From contig CBFHNG010000030.1 in assembly GCA_965657165.1 (NCBI GenBank), positions 1 to 23,380 on the forward strand: 23,380 nt of DNA, written 5' to 3'. Under the pieces are notes generated by a model. It searched no databases. It was not told where the DNA came from and was given only the letters and a program-made list of their open reading frames with translations. This DNA comes from UBA3537 sp965657165. Lineage in GTDB: Bacteria > Bacteroidota > Bacteroidia > Flavobacteriales > Flavobacteriaceae. This document shows positions 1 through 8,202 of the stretch, piece by piece; position 1 is the first letter of the stretch; the number at the start of each line of letters is the position of its first letter. The position numbers and the translations under genes were made by a program.

Positions 1-1
1 A

Positions 2-577
2 TTATTTGGTGTTGGCTCAGGTACAATATTCAAAAATGTATCATCAGTAAATGGTGGAGATGATGGCATTGAGTTCTTTGGTGGCGCTGTAGATGCAGAA
101 AATTTAGTGTCTATAAATTCAGGGGACGACTCTATCGATTTTGCAGATGGTTTTGCAGGATCTATTACTAATGCTTACATTAAAGGAATTACTAAAGCAG
201 GAATTGAAGGTTCAAATAATGGCGATGATGGAAACCTTGAGCCTGTTACTACTGCCACAAGTTCTAATGTTACAATGGTTGTAGACGGATTAGGAAATTC
301 TGAAGGTGCTATCTATTTTAAAGAAGGTGGCGGAAATCTTACCTACACTAACATTGTTGTGGACGGTATCAGCCTTGGAATGAAAATAAAAAGTGATGAT
401 ACTGCTGCACAAGAAAGACTTGCCAATGGCGATTTGGTTATTGAAAATTTTAATTACCTCAATGTTCCATCTACTTGGGATTGGGGTGGATACAATTATA
501 CAGGTTCTAATACTGGTGCATCTGGTGCTGGAAATGGAGCCAATGCTCCAAGTTGGGCCGATGGTTGGTCAGAATAA
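2..577 (+). CDS. Secreted right-handed beta-helix surface protein, 3' part only
   Basis: The frame is open from the first codon at position 2, so this is the last 192 codons of a longer gene whose start lies outside the window; internal GTG or ATG codons should not be taken as the start. The visible protein is rich in Gly, Asp, Asn, Ser and Thr. It has short strands with GDDGIEFFGG and NSGDDSIDFADG motifs, one turn apart, as in pectate-lyase-like parallel beta-helices of exported Bacteroidota proteins. The C-terminus is Trp/Gly rich (STWDWGGYNYTG, then PSWADGWSE). Proteins with this FFGG/DD pattern are, as I recall, common beside TonB-dependent receptors in flavobacteria; ligand and function are unknown. 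A strong terminator follows 20 bp after the stop. A PiT phosphate transporter lies downstream, which might hint at a phosphate-related locus, but that is inference only. I see no catalytic motif. Confidence 0.7.
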   Translation, partial: LFGVGSGTIFKNVSSVNGGDDGIEFFGGAVDAENLVSINSGDDSIDFADGFAGSITNAYIKGITKAGIEGSNNGDDGNLEPVTTATSSNVTMVVDGLGNSEGAIYFKEGGGNLTYTNIVVDGISLGMKIKSDDTAAQERLANGDLVIENFNYLNVPSTWDWGGYNYTGSNTGASGAGNGANAPSWADGWSE

Positions 578-593
578 TTATTTTGAAAATTAG

Positions 594-628
594 TTAAAAA
601 AAAGCTTCCAATTGGAAGCTTTTTTTAT
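594..628. terminator. Bidirectional terminator between convergent genes
   Basis: A perfect 20-bp palindrome (602-621, AAGCTTCCAATTGGAAGCTT) is flanked by an A-tract on the left and a T-tract on the right. It can therefore act as an intrinsic terminator for the beta-helix gene on + and for the MORN protein gene on -, whose stop codon is at 645. Confidence 0.85.
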
Positions 629-644
629 TTGTAATAAAATATTA

Positions 645-1004
645 TTAGTAATTAACCGCAACTTCAGATTTTTCGTCCCATTCAATAACATTAGTTATTT
701 TGGAATCTTGGAAGTCAACTTCTTTTAAAGTACCTTCTGACCAAAAGAACCATTTCCCCGACTTGATCCCATTTTCATAATAGCCTTGTGATAATTTATT
801 ACCATAAAAATCATAACTAGTCCATAACCCATCTAATGTTCCATCAATTGAAAAAGTCCCTTGTTGATGAACGACTCCGTTATCGTGAAAAAGAGTTACT
901 AATATAAGATCTCCCTTGACTTCTAATAGTGGGCTAGATTTTTCCGCTTGTGCTTGAGAAAATAAAGCAATTGAAAAAAAGAAAACTATAATAAATCGTT
1001 TCAT
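645..1004 (-). CDS. Small secreted MORN-repeat (YwqK-like) protein
   Basis: This 119-residue protein has a typical Sec signal peptide (MKRFIIVFFFSIALFSQAQA, cleavage after residue 20). The mature part of about 99 residues carries two or three degenerate MORN-type beta-hairpin repeats: GTFSIDGTLDGLWTSYDF, then GYYENGIKSGKWFFW, then EGTLKEVDF. This pattern of G-x-W and Y-x-N-G-x-K-x-G is shared with the YwqK family, whose members in flavobacteria are often mislabelled antitoxins or nucleotidyltransferases; no catalytic function is implied. The product is probably periplasmic or outer-membrane exposed. It is convergent with the upstream + gene across a shared terminator, and divergent from the phosphate transporter over a 261-bp AT-rich spacer. 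The ATG start is supported by the signal peptide beginning directly there. Confidence 0.75.
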   Translation of the reverse strand: MKRFIIVFFFSIALFSQAQAEKSSPLLEVKGDLILVTLFHDNGVVHQQGTFSIDGTLDGLWTSYDFYGNKLSQGYYENGIKSGKWFFWSEGTLKEVDFQDSKITNVIEWDEKSEVAVNY

Positions 1005-1070
1005 AATTTGTTGTTTTTGGGTTATTATGATGTAAAACTACATAAATATTTACAATAAATCAACTTTTTG

Positions 1071-1103
1071 TTTACATTAATTTAACATTAAAATTACAAC
1101 TAA
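1071..1103 (+). promoter_or_regulatory. Candidate PhoB-type direct repeat (Pho-box-like)
   Basis: Three 11-bp units stand in tandem (1071-1081, 1082-1092, 1093-1103) with 7-bp cores TTTACAT, TTAACAT and ATTACAA separated by 4 bp. The first two units match at 9 of 11 positions. The 7+4 geometry is that of PhoB boxes. Another TTAACATTAAAAT copy sits about 55 bp further right. The site lies between the divergent MORN and phosphate transporter genes. The region is very AT-rich, so chance is a real possibility, and the Bacteroidota consensus is not something I can verify. Confidence 0.3.
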
Positions 1104-1265
1104 CTGATTTTCAGTGATTTATATAAAATTTAAAAATTAACATTAAAATAAATACTCAACAGATTAAAACAGAAAAAAAAAACAAAAACAGGTGTAGAGA
1201 TAACAATTACATAACATTAGAATGGTTTAATTATATGAAATTTGTTTGCGTAAAAATTTCAATTT

Positions 1266-3539
1266 ATGGAAAACATATATGTCTATATGTTAATTGCATT
1301 GGTATTTCTAGCCATTGCCGATTTGGTTGTAGGAGTTAGTAACGATGCTGTAAATTTTTTAAATTCTGCAATCGGTTCAAAAGCTATCTCTTTCCGAACC
1401 ATAATGATTGTTGCTAGCTTAGGGGTAGCTGTTGGGGCTGTCTTCTCGAGTGGTATGATGGAAGTTGCTCGAAAAGGTATTTTCAATCCTGGGGAATTTA
1501 TGTTTAATGAAATCATGGTCATTTTTATGGCGGTAATGATTACGGATATTCTTCTTTTGGACTTTTTCAATTTTCTAGGAATGCCAACATCAACTACTGT
1601 GTCAATTGTATTTGAATTATTCGGGGCTGCAGTGGCCATGGCACTTATAAAAATCGCAACATCGGGTGGTGAGTTTTCTGATTTGATTCAATTCATTAAT
1701 ACCTCAAAAGCCACTCAAATCATATTAGGAATATTACTTTCTGTTGTGATTGCATTTACAATTGGTGCGATTGTACAATGGATATCTCGAGTCCTATTAT
1801 CATATAATTTTAATCAAAAACCTGAATGGGCTGGGGCGCTATTTGGTGGCATTGCATTAACTGCGATTACCTATTTTATTTTTATGAAAGGACTTAAAGG
1901 CACATCTTATGCTAATTATTCTTTTGATATTCTGGGTGGTGCTACCATGAAAGATTTTCTTCAAAAAAATGTAATAAATATCGTTTTAATTAGCTCTTTG
2001 TTTTGGTCTGTATTATCATACACTCTAATCATATTTTTTAAGACTAATATTTATCGCCTTATAATTATTGTTGGGACATTTGCCCTAGCATTAGCATTTG
2101 CAGGGAATGACTTAGTTAACTTTATTGGGGTGCCTGTTGCTGCATACAATTCATTTCTGGAATGGTCTGCTTCCGGTATAGTTGCTTCAGAATTTCCAAT
2201 GGATGTTCTCGCGTCTAAGGTCCCCACAAACAACTGGTTGCTTTTAGCAGCTGGATTTGTTATGGTAATTACACTTTGGTTTTCTTCAAAGTCGAGGTCT
2301 GTGGTAAAAACTTCTATTGATTTATCAAGTCAGGGAAATACAAAAGAGCGCTTTCAGCCAAATGCACTTTCTCGTGGATTTGTTCGTTTTACATTAATAG
2401 CAACAAATTATACTTCAAATATTTTGCCAAAATCAGTGAAGGAAAAAATTGAGAAACAATTTGAACAACCTATAAATAATAGCCTAAAAAACAAAAAAGA
2501 AGATTTACCAGCATTTGACTTAGTAAGAGCCGCCGTAAACTTGATGGTTGCTGCAGTTTTGATTTCAATAGCAACGTCATACAAGCTTCCCCTATCCACT
2601 ACTTATGTAACGTTTATGGTTGCTATGGGTAGTTCTTTAGCAGATAGAGCTTGGGGAGCAGAAAGCGCTGTATATAGAGTCGCTGGTGTACTTAATGTAA
2701 TTGGTGGGTGGTTTTTTACAGCATTTAGCGCTTTTTTAGCAGCAGCTTTAATTGCCTATCTGATAAGCCTAAATGTAGAGGTCATGTTTCCAATTCTTTT
2801 TATAAGCGCCATAGCGCTTCTAATAAGAAGTTCAATTCTTCATAAGAAAAAGATAAAAAACAATAGTACAAAAGATTCTCTAAGAAATGCAGAGAGTAGT
2901 TCGGTTCAGGGGGTAATAAATGAGAGCGCAAATAATGTTGCAAATGTTTTGAAGCGAGGAAGCAAAATTTATAATTCATCAATTATTTCTCTTGCAAAAC
3001 AAGATTTAACAATACTCAAAAAAAATAAAAAACAAGTTGTAAAGCTGTCTAACGAAATTGATGATCTTAGAGATAATATATTTTATTTTATCAAAAATCT
3101 AGACGAGTCAAGTGTCGGAGCAAGTAATTTTTATATTCAAATTTTGGGTTATCTTCAAGACATGACACAATCATTGGAGTACATTACAAAAGTAAATTAT
3201 AAGCATGTAAATAATAATCATAAAAAATTGAAATTTAATCAAATCAAAGAACTAAGTGAAATTAGTAGCGTGATTGAAGTCTTATTTTTTGAAGCACGGC
3301 AAGCCTTTGAAACACAATCCTTTGAAAAAATTGAAGGTTTATTGGAAATTAAAAAAACAATTAATAATTCCTTAAATACTAACATTGAGGCGCAAGTTAA
3401 TAGAACTAGGACAGAAGAATCAAGCCCGAAAAATACAACTCTTTATTTTAGCTTACTACTCGAGACAAAAGATCTTTTAAATGCTACTGCTGGTTTATTG
3501 GAAGAATATCAAAATGCCTATAAAAATTCTATGGATTGA
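1266..3539 (+). CDS. PiT-family inorganic phosphate transporter with PhoU-like cytosolic tail
   Basis: This 757-residue protein imports inorganic phosphate across the inner membrane, coupled to a cation gradient. The two inverted PiT signatures are visible: GVSNDAVNFLNSAIGSKA at residues 23-40 and AGNDLVNFIGVPVAAYNS at about 279-296. Hydrophobic segments run from the N-terminus to about 340, then a polar loop of about 80 residues, then a second membrane block to about 530 that includes the PLSTTYVTFMVAMG motif. The last ~210 residues are charged and helical (DLRDNIFYFIKNLDESS, QDMTQSLEYITK), resembling PhoU/DUF47 helical bundles. The family core is usually 350-500 residues, so the tail is an added domain, common in Bacteroidota. 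It may gate or report on phosphate flux (inference). A terminator follows the stop. No neighbouring PhoU or Pst genes are present. Confidence 0.9.
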   Translation: MENIYVYMLIALVFLAIADLVVGVSNDAVNFLNSAIGSKAISFRTIMIVASLGVAVGAVFSSGMMEVARKGIFNPGEFMFNEIMVIFMAVMITDILLLDFFNFLGMPTSTTVSIVFELFGAAVAMALIKIATSGGEFSDLIQFINTSKATQIILGILLSVVIAFTIGAIVQWISRVLLSYNFNQKPEWAGALFGGIALTAITYFIFMKGLKGTSYANYSFDILGGATMKDFLQKNVINIVLISSLFWSVLSYTLIIFFKTNIYRLIIIVGTFALALAFAGNDLVNFIGVPVAAYNSFLEWSASGIVASEFPMDVLASKVPTNNWLLLAAGFVMVITLWFSSKSRSVVKTSIDLSSQGNTKERFQPNALSRGFVRFTLIATNYTSNILPKSVKEKIEKQFEQPINNSLKNKKEDLPAFDLVRAAVNLMVAAVLISIATSYKLPLSTTYVTFMVAMGSSLADRAWGAESAVYRVAGVLNVIGGWFFTAFSAFLAAALIAYLISLNVEVMFPILFISAIALLIRSSILHKKKIKNNSTKDSLRNAESSSVQGVINESANNVANVLKRGSKIYNSSIISLAKQDLTILKKNKKQVVKLSNEIDDLRDNIFYFIKNLDESSVGASNFYIQILGYLQDMTQSLEYITKVNYKHVNNNHKKLKFNQIKELSEISSVIEVLFFEARQAFETQSFEKIEGLLEIKKTINNSLNTNIEAQVNRTRTEESSPKNTTLYFSLLLETKDLLNATAGLLEEYQNAYKNSMD

Positions 3540-3555
3540 TAATAATTATTTTCAT

Positions 3556-3588
3556 AAAAAAAACCTCGCATCTCGAGGTTTTTTTTTT
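3556..3588. terminator. Bidirectional terminator between pit and nrdA
   Basis: The stem ACCTCG (3563-3568) pairs with CGAGGT (3574-3579) around a 5-nt loop. It is extended by A7 on the left and T11 on the right, so it can serve the + phosphate transporter gene and the - nrdA gene, which ends at 3606. Confidence 0.85.
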
Positions 3589-3605
3589 ACTATTTATAAT
3601 TCATT

Positions 3606-6080
3606 TTAAGACCCACACATCAAACAATCGTCCCCTTCAGAAGCTTTAGCTTGTTCAATAAGCGCTTTCATTTCTTCTGCCGACATTGGTTCAACTTCTG
3701 CATCTGTTGAGGTTTGTTTAGAAAACTTTTGTGCGGTATTTGCGGCCTTCTGCTTTTGTTTTTCTAAAACTTCTGGGGCGGTAGCAACCTCTGTTTTTGG
3801 CGCTTCTTTCTTCTTTGTATCTAAAGTAAATTTAATCGCATCCACTGCACTTTTGGTACGCAAATAATACATCCCTGTTTTTAGTCCACTCTTCCAGGCA
3901 TAGAAATGCATAGAGGTTAGTTTTGCCATTGTTGCGCCTTCCATAAAGAGATTTAATGATTGAGATTGATCAATAAAATAACCTCTTTGACGCGACATGT
4001 CAATAATATCTTTCATGCTCAACTCCCAAACGGTTTTGTACAACTCCTTAATCTCTTGTGGAATAATATCTATATGTTGAATAGATCCATTGGCACGCAT
4101 GATGTCTTGTTTTAAACCTTCGTTCCAAAGCCCTAACTCCACCAAATCTTCCAATAAGTGCTTATTTACAACAATAAATTCTCCAGAAAGTACACGACGC
4201 GTGTAGATATTTGAAGTGTATGGCTCAAAACATTCATTGTTCCCTAAAATTTGAGAAGTACTCGCTGTTGGCATTGGTGCAACAAGAAGTGAATTTCTTA
4301 CACCGTGTTTAAGGACTTGCTTACGCAGTTTACCCCAATCCCAAAGACCACTAAGTTCTTCATCTTTTAGACCCCATAGGTTGTACTGAAACTTTCCTTC
4401 GCTTATTGGTGAGCCCTTATAAGTTTTGTATGGCCCATCTGCTTTTGCCTCTTCCATTGAAGCCGTAACTGCTGCAAAATAAATTGTTTCAAAAATATCT
4501 TGATTTAATTTTTTGGCCTCGTCACTTGTAAATGGTAAACGTAACTTGATAAAGGCATCCGCTAAACCTTGAACTCCCAATCCAATAGGGCGATGTCTAA
4601 AGTTTGAATTTTCTGCTTCAACAACTGGGTAATAATTACGATCAATGACTTTATTAAGATTGCGGGTAACACGTTTTGTAATTCTAAATAATTCTTTATG
4701 ATCAAATTTACCGTCCTTGATAAACATCGGCAAAGCAATTGATGCCAAATTACAAACGGCAACCTCATCTGGTGAAGTGTATTCAATGATTTCTGTACAT
4801 AAATTTGAAGAACGAATTGTTCCTAAATTTTGCTGATTTGATTTACGGTTTGCAGCATCTTTGTACAGCATGTAGGGTGTTCCTGTTTCAATTTGAGATT
4901 CTGTAATTTTTTCCCAAAGTTCACGAGCTTTAATCGTTTTCCTACCCTTTCCTTCTTCTTCGTATTTAGTGTATAAAGCTTCAAATTCTTCACTATGTTT
5001 ATCTGGAAGGCCAGGACATTCATTTGGACACATCAAGGTCCAGTTGCCGTCTTCTTGAACACGTTTCATAAATAGGTCTGGAATCCACATGGCGTAAAAC
5101 AAATCGCGAGCACGCATTTCTTCTTTACCGTGGTTTTTCTTTAAATCTAAGAAATCAAAAATATCGGCATGCCAAGGTTCTAAGTATACTGCAAAACTTC
5201 CTTTTCGTTTTCCTCCACCTTGATCTACATAACGCGCAGTATCGTTGTATACACGTAACATTGGAACAATACCATTGCTCGTTCCGTTTGTTCCGGCAAT
5301 ATAACTCCCCGTTGCACGAATGTTATGCATTGCTAATCCAATTCCACCTGCAGACTGTGATATTTTTGCAGTTTGTTTTAACGTATCATAAATTCCATCA
5401 ATGCTGTCTTCTTTCATTGTTAAAAGAAAACAAGAAGACATTTGTGGTTTTGGTGTTCCTGAGTTGAAAAGTGTTGGTGTTGCATGCGTAAAATACTTTT
5501 TAGACATCAAGTTGTAAGTTTCTATAGCAGAATCTAAATCATCAAGATGAATCCCAATGGATACGCGCATAAGCATGTGTTGCGGACGTTCGGCTATTTT
5601 CCCATTGAGCTTTAATAAATATGAACGTTCCAACGTTTTAAATCCAAAATAGTCATACCCAAAATCTCTGTTGTATATGATCGTTGAATCTAATTTTTCT
5701 TTGTTTTTCATGATGACGTTGTACACTTCATCCGAAAGTAGTGGCGCATCTTTGCCAGTACGCGGATTGACATAGGTGTACAAATCGTGCATGACCTCAC
5801 TAAAGGTTTTTTTGGTGCTTTTATGTAAGTTAGAAACTGAAATACGCGCTGCAAGACGTGCATAGTCTGGGTGAGCAGTTGTCATTGTTGCTGCAATTTC
5901 AGCAGCAAGATTATCGAGCTCACTGGTGGTAACTCCGTCATAGAGTCCATCAATGACCCGCATGGCAACTTTTAAAGGATCAACAAGTTCATTCAAACCA
6001 TAGCAAAGTTTTCTAACTCTTGCTGTGATTTTATCAAACATAATTTCTTCTTTTCTGCCGTCTCTTTTAATTACATACAT
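3606..6080 (-). CDS. nrdA: Ribonucleoside-diphosphate reductase class Ia, alpha subunit
   Basis: This 824-residue subunit reduces ribonucleoside diphosphates to deoxyribonucleotides using a radical supplied by NrdB. An N-terminal ATP-cone (about 1-90, starting MYVIKRDGRKEEI) provides allosteric activity control. Active-site residues are all present: Cys217 (SSCFLL) and Cys443 (AVCNLAS) as the disulfide pair, and Asn426, Cys428 and Glu430 in NLCTEI, with Cys428 as thiyl radical site. The radical-transfer pair Tyr738-Tyr739 (GMYYLRT) is intact. A poorly conserved linker of about 60 residues leads to the C-terminal redox pair Cys819-x2-Cys822 (DDCLMCGS). Sequence character resembles the eukaryote-like RNR subgroup found in Bacteroidota. 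It lies 176 bp downstream of nrdB on the same strand, with a hairpin in the gap, and ends in a bidirectional terminator. Confidence 0.97.
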   Translation of the reverse strand: MYVIKRDGRKEEIMFDKITARVRKLCYGLNELVDPLKVAMRVIDGLYDGVTTSELDNLAAEIAATMTTAHPDYARLAARISVSNLHKSTKKTFSEVMHDLYTYVNPRTGKDAPLLSDEVYNVIMKNKEKLDSTIIYNRDFGYDYFGFKTLERSYLLKLNGKIAERPQHMLMRVSIGIHLDDLDSAIETYNLMSKKYFTHATPTLFNSGTPKPQMSSCFLLTMKEDSIDGIYDTLKQTAKISQSAGGIGLAMHNIRATGSYIAGTNGTSNGIVPMLRVYNDTARYVDQGGGKRKGSFAVYLEPWHADIFDFLDLKKNHGKEEMRARDLFYAMWIPDLFMKRVQEDGNWTLMCPNECPGLPDKHSEEFEALYTKYEEEGKGRKTIKARELWEKITESQIETGTPYMLYKDAANRKSNQQNLGTIRSSNLCTEIIEYTSPDEVAVCNLASIALPMFIKDGKFDHKELFRITKRVTRNLNKVIDRNYYPVVEAENSNFRHRPIGLGVQGLADAFIKLRLPFTSDEAKKLNQDIFETIYFAAVTASMEEAKADGPYKTYKGSPISEGKFQYNLWGLKDEELSGLWDWGKLRKQVLKHGVRNSLLVAPMPTASTSQILGNNECFEPYTSNIYTRRVLSGEFIVVNKHLLEDLVELGLWNEGLKQDIMRANGSIQHIDIIPQEIKELYKTVWELSMKDIIDMSRQRGYFIDQSQSLNLFMEGATMAKLTSMHFYAWKSGLKTGMYYLRTKSAVDAIKFTLDTKKKEAPKTEVATAPEVLEKQKQKAANTAQKFSKQTSTDAEVEPMSAEEMKALIEQAKASEGDDCLMCGS

Positions 6081-6183
6081 ACTATTTTCAATTTTTTTTG
6101 CTTTTTGGGCCTTCCAAAAAAGCGGTTAGTTGGTTGTTCTATCGCATTCGTGATTGGACAAATGCTCAGTTATTAATTTAAAA

Positions 6184-6209
6184 AAAGTAGACAAAGTAGT
6201 TTCTACTTT
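6184..6209 (-). promoter_or_regulatory. Hairpin in the nrdB-nrdA spacer, possible weak terminator/attenuator
   Basis: AAAGTAG occurs twice (6184-6190 and 6193-6199) and either copy can pair with CTACTTT (6203-6209); the inner pairing is a perfect 7-bp stem with a 3-nt loop. Read on -, the outer form is followed by a T-run (complement of the A-run at 6180-6186). This gives a mutually exclusive pair of hairpins just after nrdB, which could lower read-through into nrdA or stabilise the nrdB mRNA end. Confidence 0.4.
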
Positions 6210-6256
6210 ATCATTGCTTATAAAATGGTGTTCGTTTCGATGTTTAAAACAGACTT

Positions 6257-7237
6257 CTAAAAATCTGTATCAAAACTATATTTGTTGGTATCCTCTTCTT
6301 CTTTGTTGAGGACTCCTGCTTTTTGATATTCTGATACACGTTTTTCAAAGAAGTTTGTTTTTCCCTGAAGTGATATCATGTCCATAAAATCAAATGGATT
6401 TGAGGTGTTATATTCTTTTTCACAGTTCAATTCTACTAAGAGTCGATCTGTTACAAACTCTAGGTATTGTGCCATTAATTTTGAGTTCATTCCTATCAAA
6501 CTTGCTGGAAGTGATTCTGTTATAAACTCACGCTCGATGTTTAAGGCGTCTATTATAATTTCTCTAATACGTTCTTTCGGAACTTTATTAATCAAGTGCT
6601 TATTGTGAAGATGAACGGCAAAATCTGCATGAACGCCTTCATCTCTTGAAATTAATTCATTAGAAAATGTTAGCCCTGGCATAAGACCACGTTTTTTCAA
6701 CCAAAATATGGAACAAAAGGCACCAGAGAAAAAGATGCCTTCAACAGCTGCAAATGCAATAAGGCGCTCTGCAAAACTTGGAGATTCTATCCATTTGAGT
6801 GCCCAATCCGCTTTTTTCTTAATCGCTGGAAAATTCTCAATTGCATTGAACAGTTTGTCTTTTTCTGCTTCATCTTTTACATAAGTGTCAATCAAGAGTG
6901 AGTATGTTTCACTATGAATGTTCTCCATCATGATTTGAAACCCATAGAAGAATTTTGCTTCGCTATACTGAACTTCATTAACAAAGTTTTCTGCTAAATT
7001 CTCATTAACAATACCATCGCTTGCTGCAAAGAAGGCCAAAATATGTTTGATGAAATAACGTTCATCGTCTGAAAGTTTTTCATTCCAGTCTGTTAAATCT
7101 TGGTGAAGGTCAATCTCTTCTGCAGTCCAAAAACTTGCTTCCGATTTTTTGTACCATTCCCATATATCATGATGTTGGATTGGGAAAATAACAAATCGGT
7201 CTTTGTTTTCTTTAAGAATTGGTTCTACTTGTGGCAT
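6257..7237 (-). CDS. nrdB: Ribonucleoside-diphosphate reductase class Ia, beta subunit
   Basis: This 326-residue subunit carries the di-iron/tyrosyl radical that starts catalysis in NrdA. Iron ligands can be placed with eukaryote-like spacing: Asp74 (AASDGIVNEN), Glu105 and His108 (MENIHSETYS), Glu166 (AVEGIFF), Glu200 and His203 (RDEGVHADF). The radical tyrosine is Tyr112. The C-terminal tail YSFDTDF is the expected peptide that docks onto the alpha subunit, similar to the FTLDADF tail of animal R2. The protein is closer in feel to mouse or yeast R2 than to E. coli NrdB. It is the first gene of a nrdB-nrdA unit; the 290-bp region upstream should contain its promoter, but I could not find a convincing -7 box or NrdR box pair there. 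Confidence 0.97.
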   Translation of the reverse strand: MPQVEPILKENKDRFVIFPIQHHDIWEWYKKSEASFWTAEEIDLHQDLTDWNEKLSDDERYFIKHILAFFAASDGIVNENLAENFVNEVQYSEAKFFYGFQIMMENIHSETYSLLIDTYVKDEAEKDKLFNAIENFPAIKKKADWALKWIESPSFAERLIAFAAVEGIFFSGAFCSIFWLKKRGLMPGLTFSNELISRDEGVHADFAVHLHNKHLINKVPKERIREIIIDALNIEREFITESLPASLIGMNSKLMAQYLEFVTDRLLVELNCEKEYNTSNPFDFMDMISLQGKTNFFEKRVSEYQKAGVLNKEEEDTNKYSFDTDF

Positions 7238-7527
7238 GTTTTGTATAGTTTTTTTTGTTTGTAAATTGGTTTTATAGGACCTAACAAAGATTTAAAATTG
7301 TTGATTTAAATAAAAGTCATTTTTATAAACATTGTCCCTAAGTTTTTAACAACGAGTAGGCTTTTTCTTACAAAATAGAAAATCAATACCTGTCTTAATA
7401 ATTTGATTATCAGCTACTTATGCTTGATTTCTCTCGTAAAGAAATTGGACAGTCAAAAAAGAAAAAAGAAATTGTGTTTTAAAGATTTTTTTTAAAGTGA
7501 ATTATTTTTCACTTTGGCAGACAGTCA
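7238..7527. other. 290-bp intergenic region upstream of nrdB
   Basis: No gene is visible. It must hold the nrdB promoter on -. An inverted repeat AAAGTGAA/TTCACTTT (7494-7501 with 7508-7515, 6-nt loop) sits right after the DUF3109 stop on -, but lacks a T-tract on the transcribed side, so it is at best a processing hairpin or poor terminator. Confidence 0.4.
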
Positions 7528-8097
7528 TTATAATGATTTTTTGTTGGCAAGTTTTTCAAGTTCTTCATACCACTGTGCGCCAAACTTTCGAATGAGCGCT
7601 TCTTTAACGAATTTATATATAGGGATTTGCAGTTCTTTACCCAAACTACATGCATCATCGCAAATATGCCATTTGTGATAATTCACTGCAGAAAATTCAC
7701 TATAATCTTTAACTCTTACTGGATATAAATGACAAGATACTGGTTTTTTCCAATCAATATCACCTTGATTATAAGCCTCTTCAATGCCACAAAGTGCTGT
7801 TTGATGTTCATCAAAAATCACATAAGCACAGTCTGCACCATCGATCAGTGGTGTTTCGTATTCTCCATTTTCATTAGTTACAAAAACGCCTTGATTTTCT
7901 ATAGCGTCTATGCCTTCGGGACGGAGATAAGATTTTAGTTTTGGATAAATGGATTGAAGTTGTTGTGTTTCTTCTTTATCCAAAGGTGCTCCTGCGTCTC
8001 CATCAACACAACATGCACCTTTGCATGCCGAAAGATTGCATGCAAAATCATTGCTTAAAATGTTCTCTGAAACAATTGTTTTACCGAGCTGAAACAT
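7528..8097 (-). CDS. DUF3109 family cysteine-rich protein
   Basis: This 189-residue soluble protein is recognisable as DUF3109 from its N-terminal pattern FACNLSACKGACCVDGDAGAPL. Nine cysteines are spread along it: Cys20, 25, 29, 30, 90 (GADCAYV), 103 (ALCGIEE), 122 (VSCHLYPVR), 146 and 150 (ICDDACSLG). The spacing is similar to the YkgJ/CxxC-type putative metal-chelating families, so binding of zinc or an iron-sulfur cluster is likely, though not proven. Biological role is unknown. There is no signal peptide or membrane segment. It is divergent from marC over about 105 bp, and lies upstream of nrdB on the same strand but 290 bp away, so it is probably a separate transcript. The length is normal for the family. 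Confidence 0.85.
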   Translation of the reverse strand: MFQLGKTIVSENILSNDFACNLSACKGACCVDGDAGAPLDKEETQQLQSIYPKLKSYLRPEGIDAIENQGVFVTNENGEYETPLIDGADCAYVIFDEHQTALCGIEEAYNQGDIDWKKPVSCHLYPVRVKDYSEFSAVNYHKWHICDDACSLGKELQIPIYKFVKEALIRKFGAQWYEELEKLANKKSL

Positions 8098-8175
8098 GCT
8101 GCGAAGATAAAAATTATAACATAAATTATTCGTTAAATTATGCTGTGGTTTTTCATATGATTAAAAAAAAATCCT

Positions 8176-8183
8176 GACCTTTG
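8176..8183 (+). promoter_or_regulatory. Putative -7 box for marC
   Basis: GACCTTTG matches the Bacteroidota TAnnTTTG element at 7 of 8 positions and lies 19 bp before the marC ATG. No clear TTG -33 element is visible at the right distance. Confidence 0.4.
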
Positions 8184-8202
8184 CAGCTATAAAACCTTAC
8201 TT

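Noticed and set aside
107..577. GTG at 107 as the start of the first gene
   Set aside because: The frame is open and beta-helix-like from position 2, with a repeat motif before 107, so the gene begins outside the window.
7238..7527. NrdR boxes or riboswitch upstream of nrdB
   Set aside because: No paired palindromic 16-bp boxes or recognisable riboswitch core found by eye.
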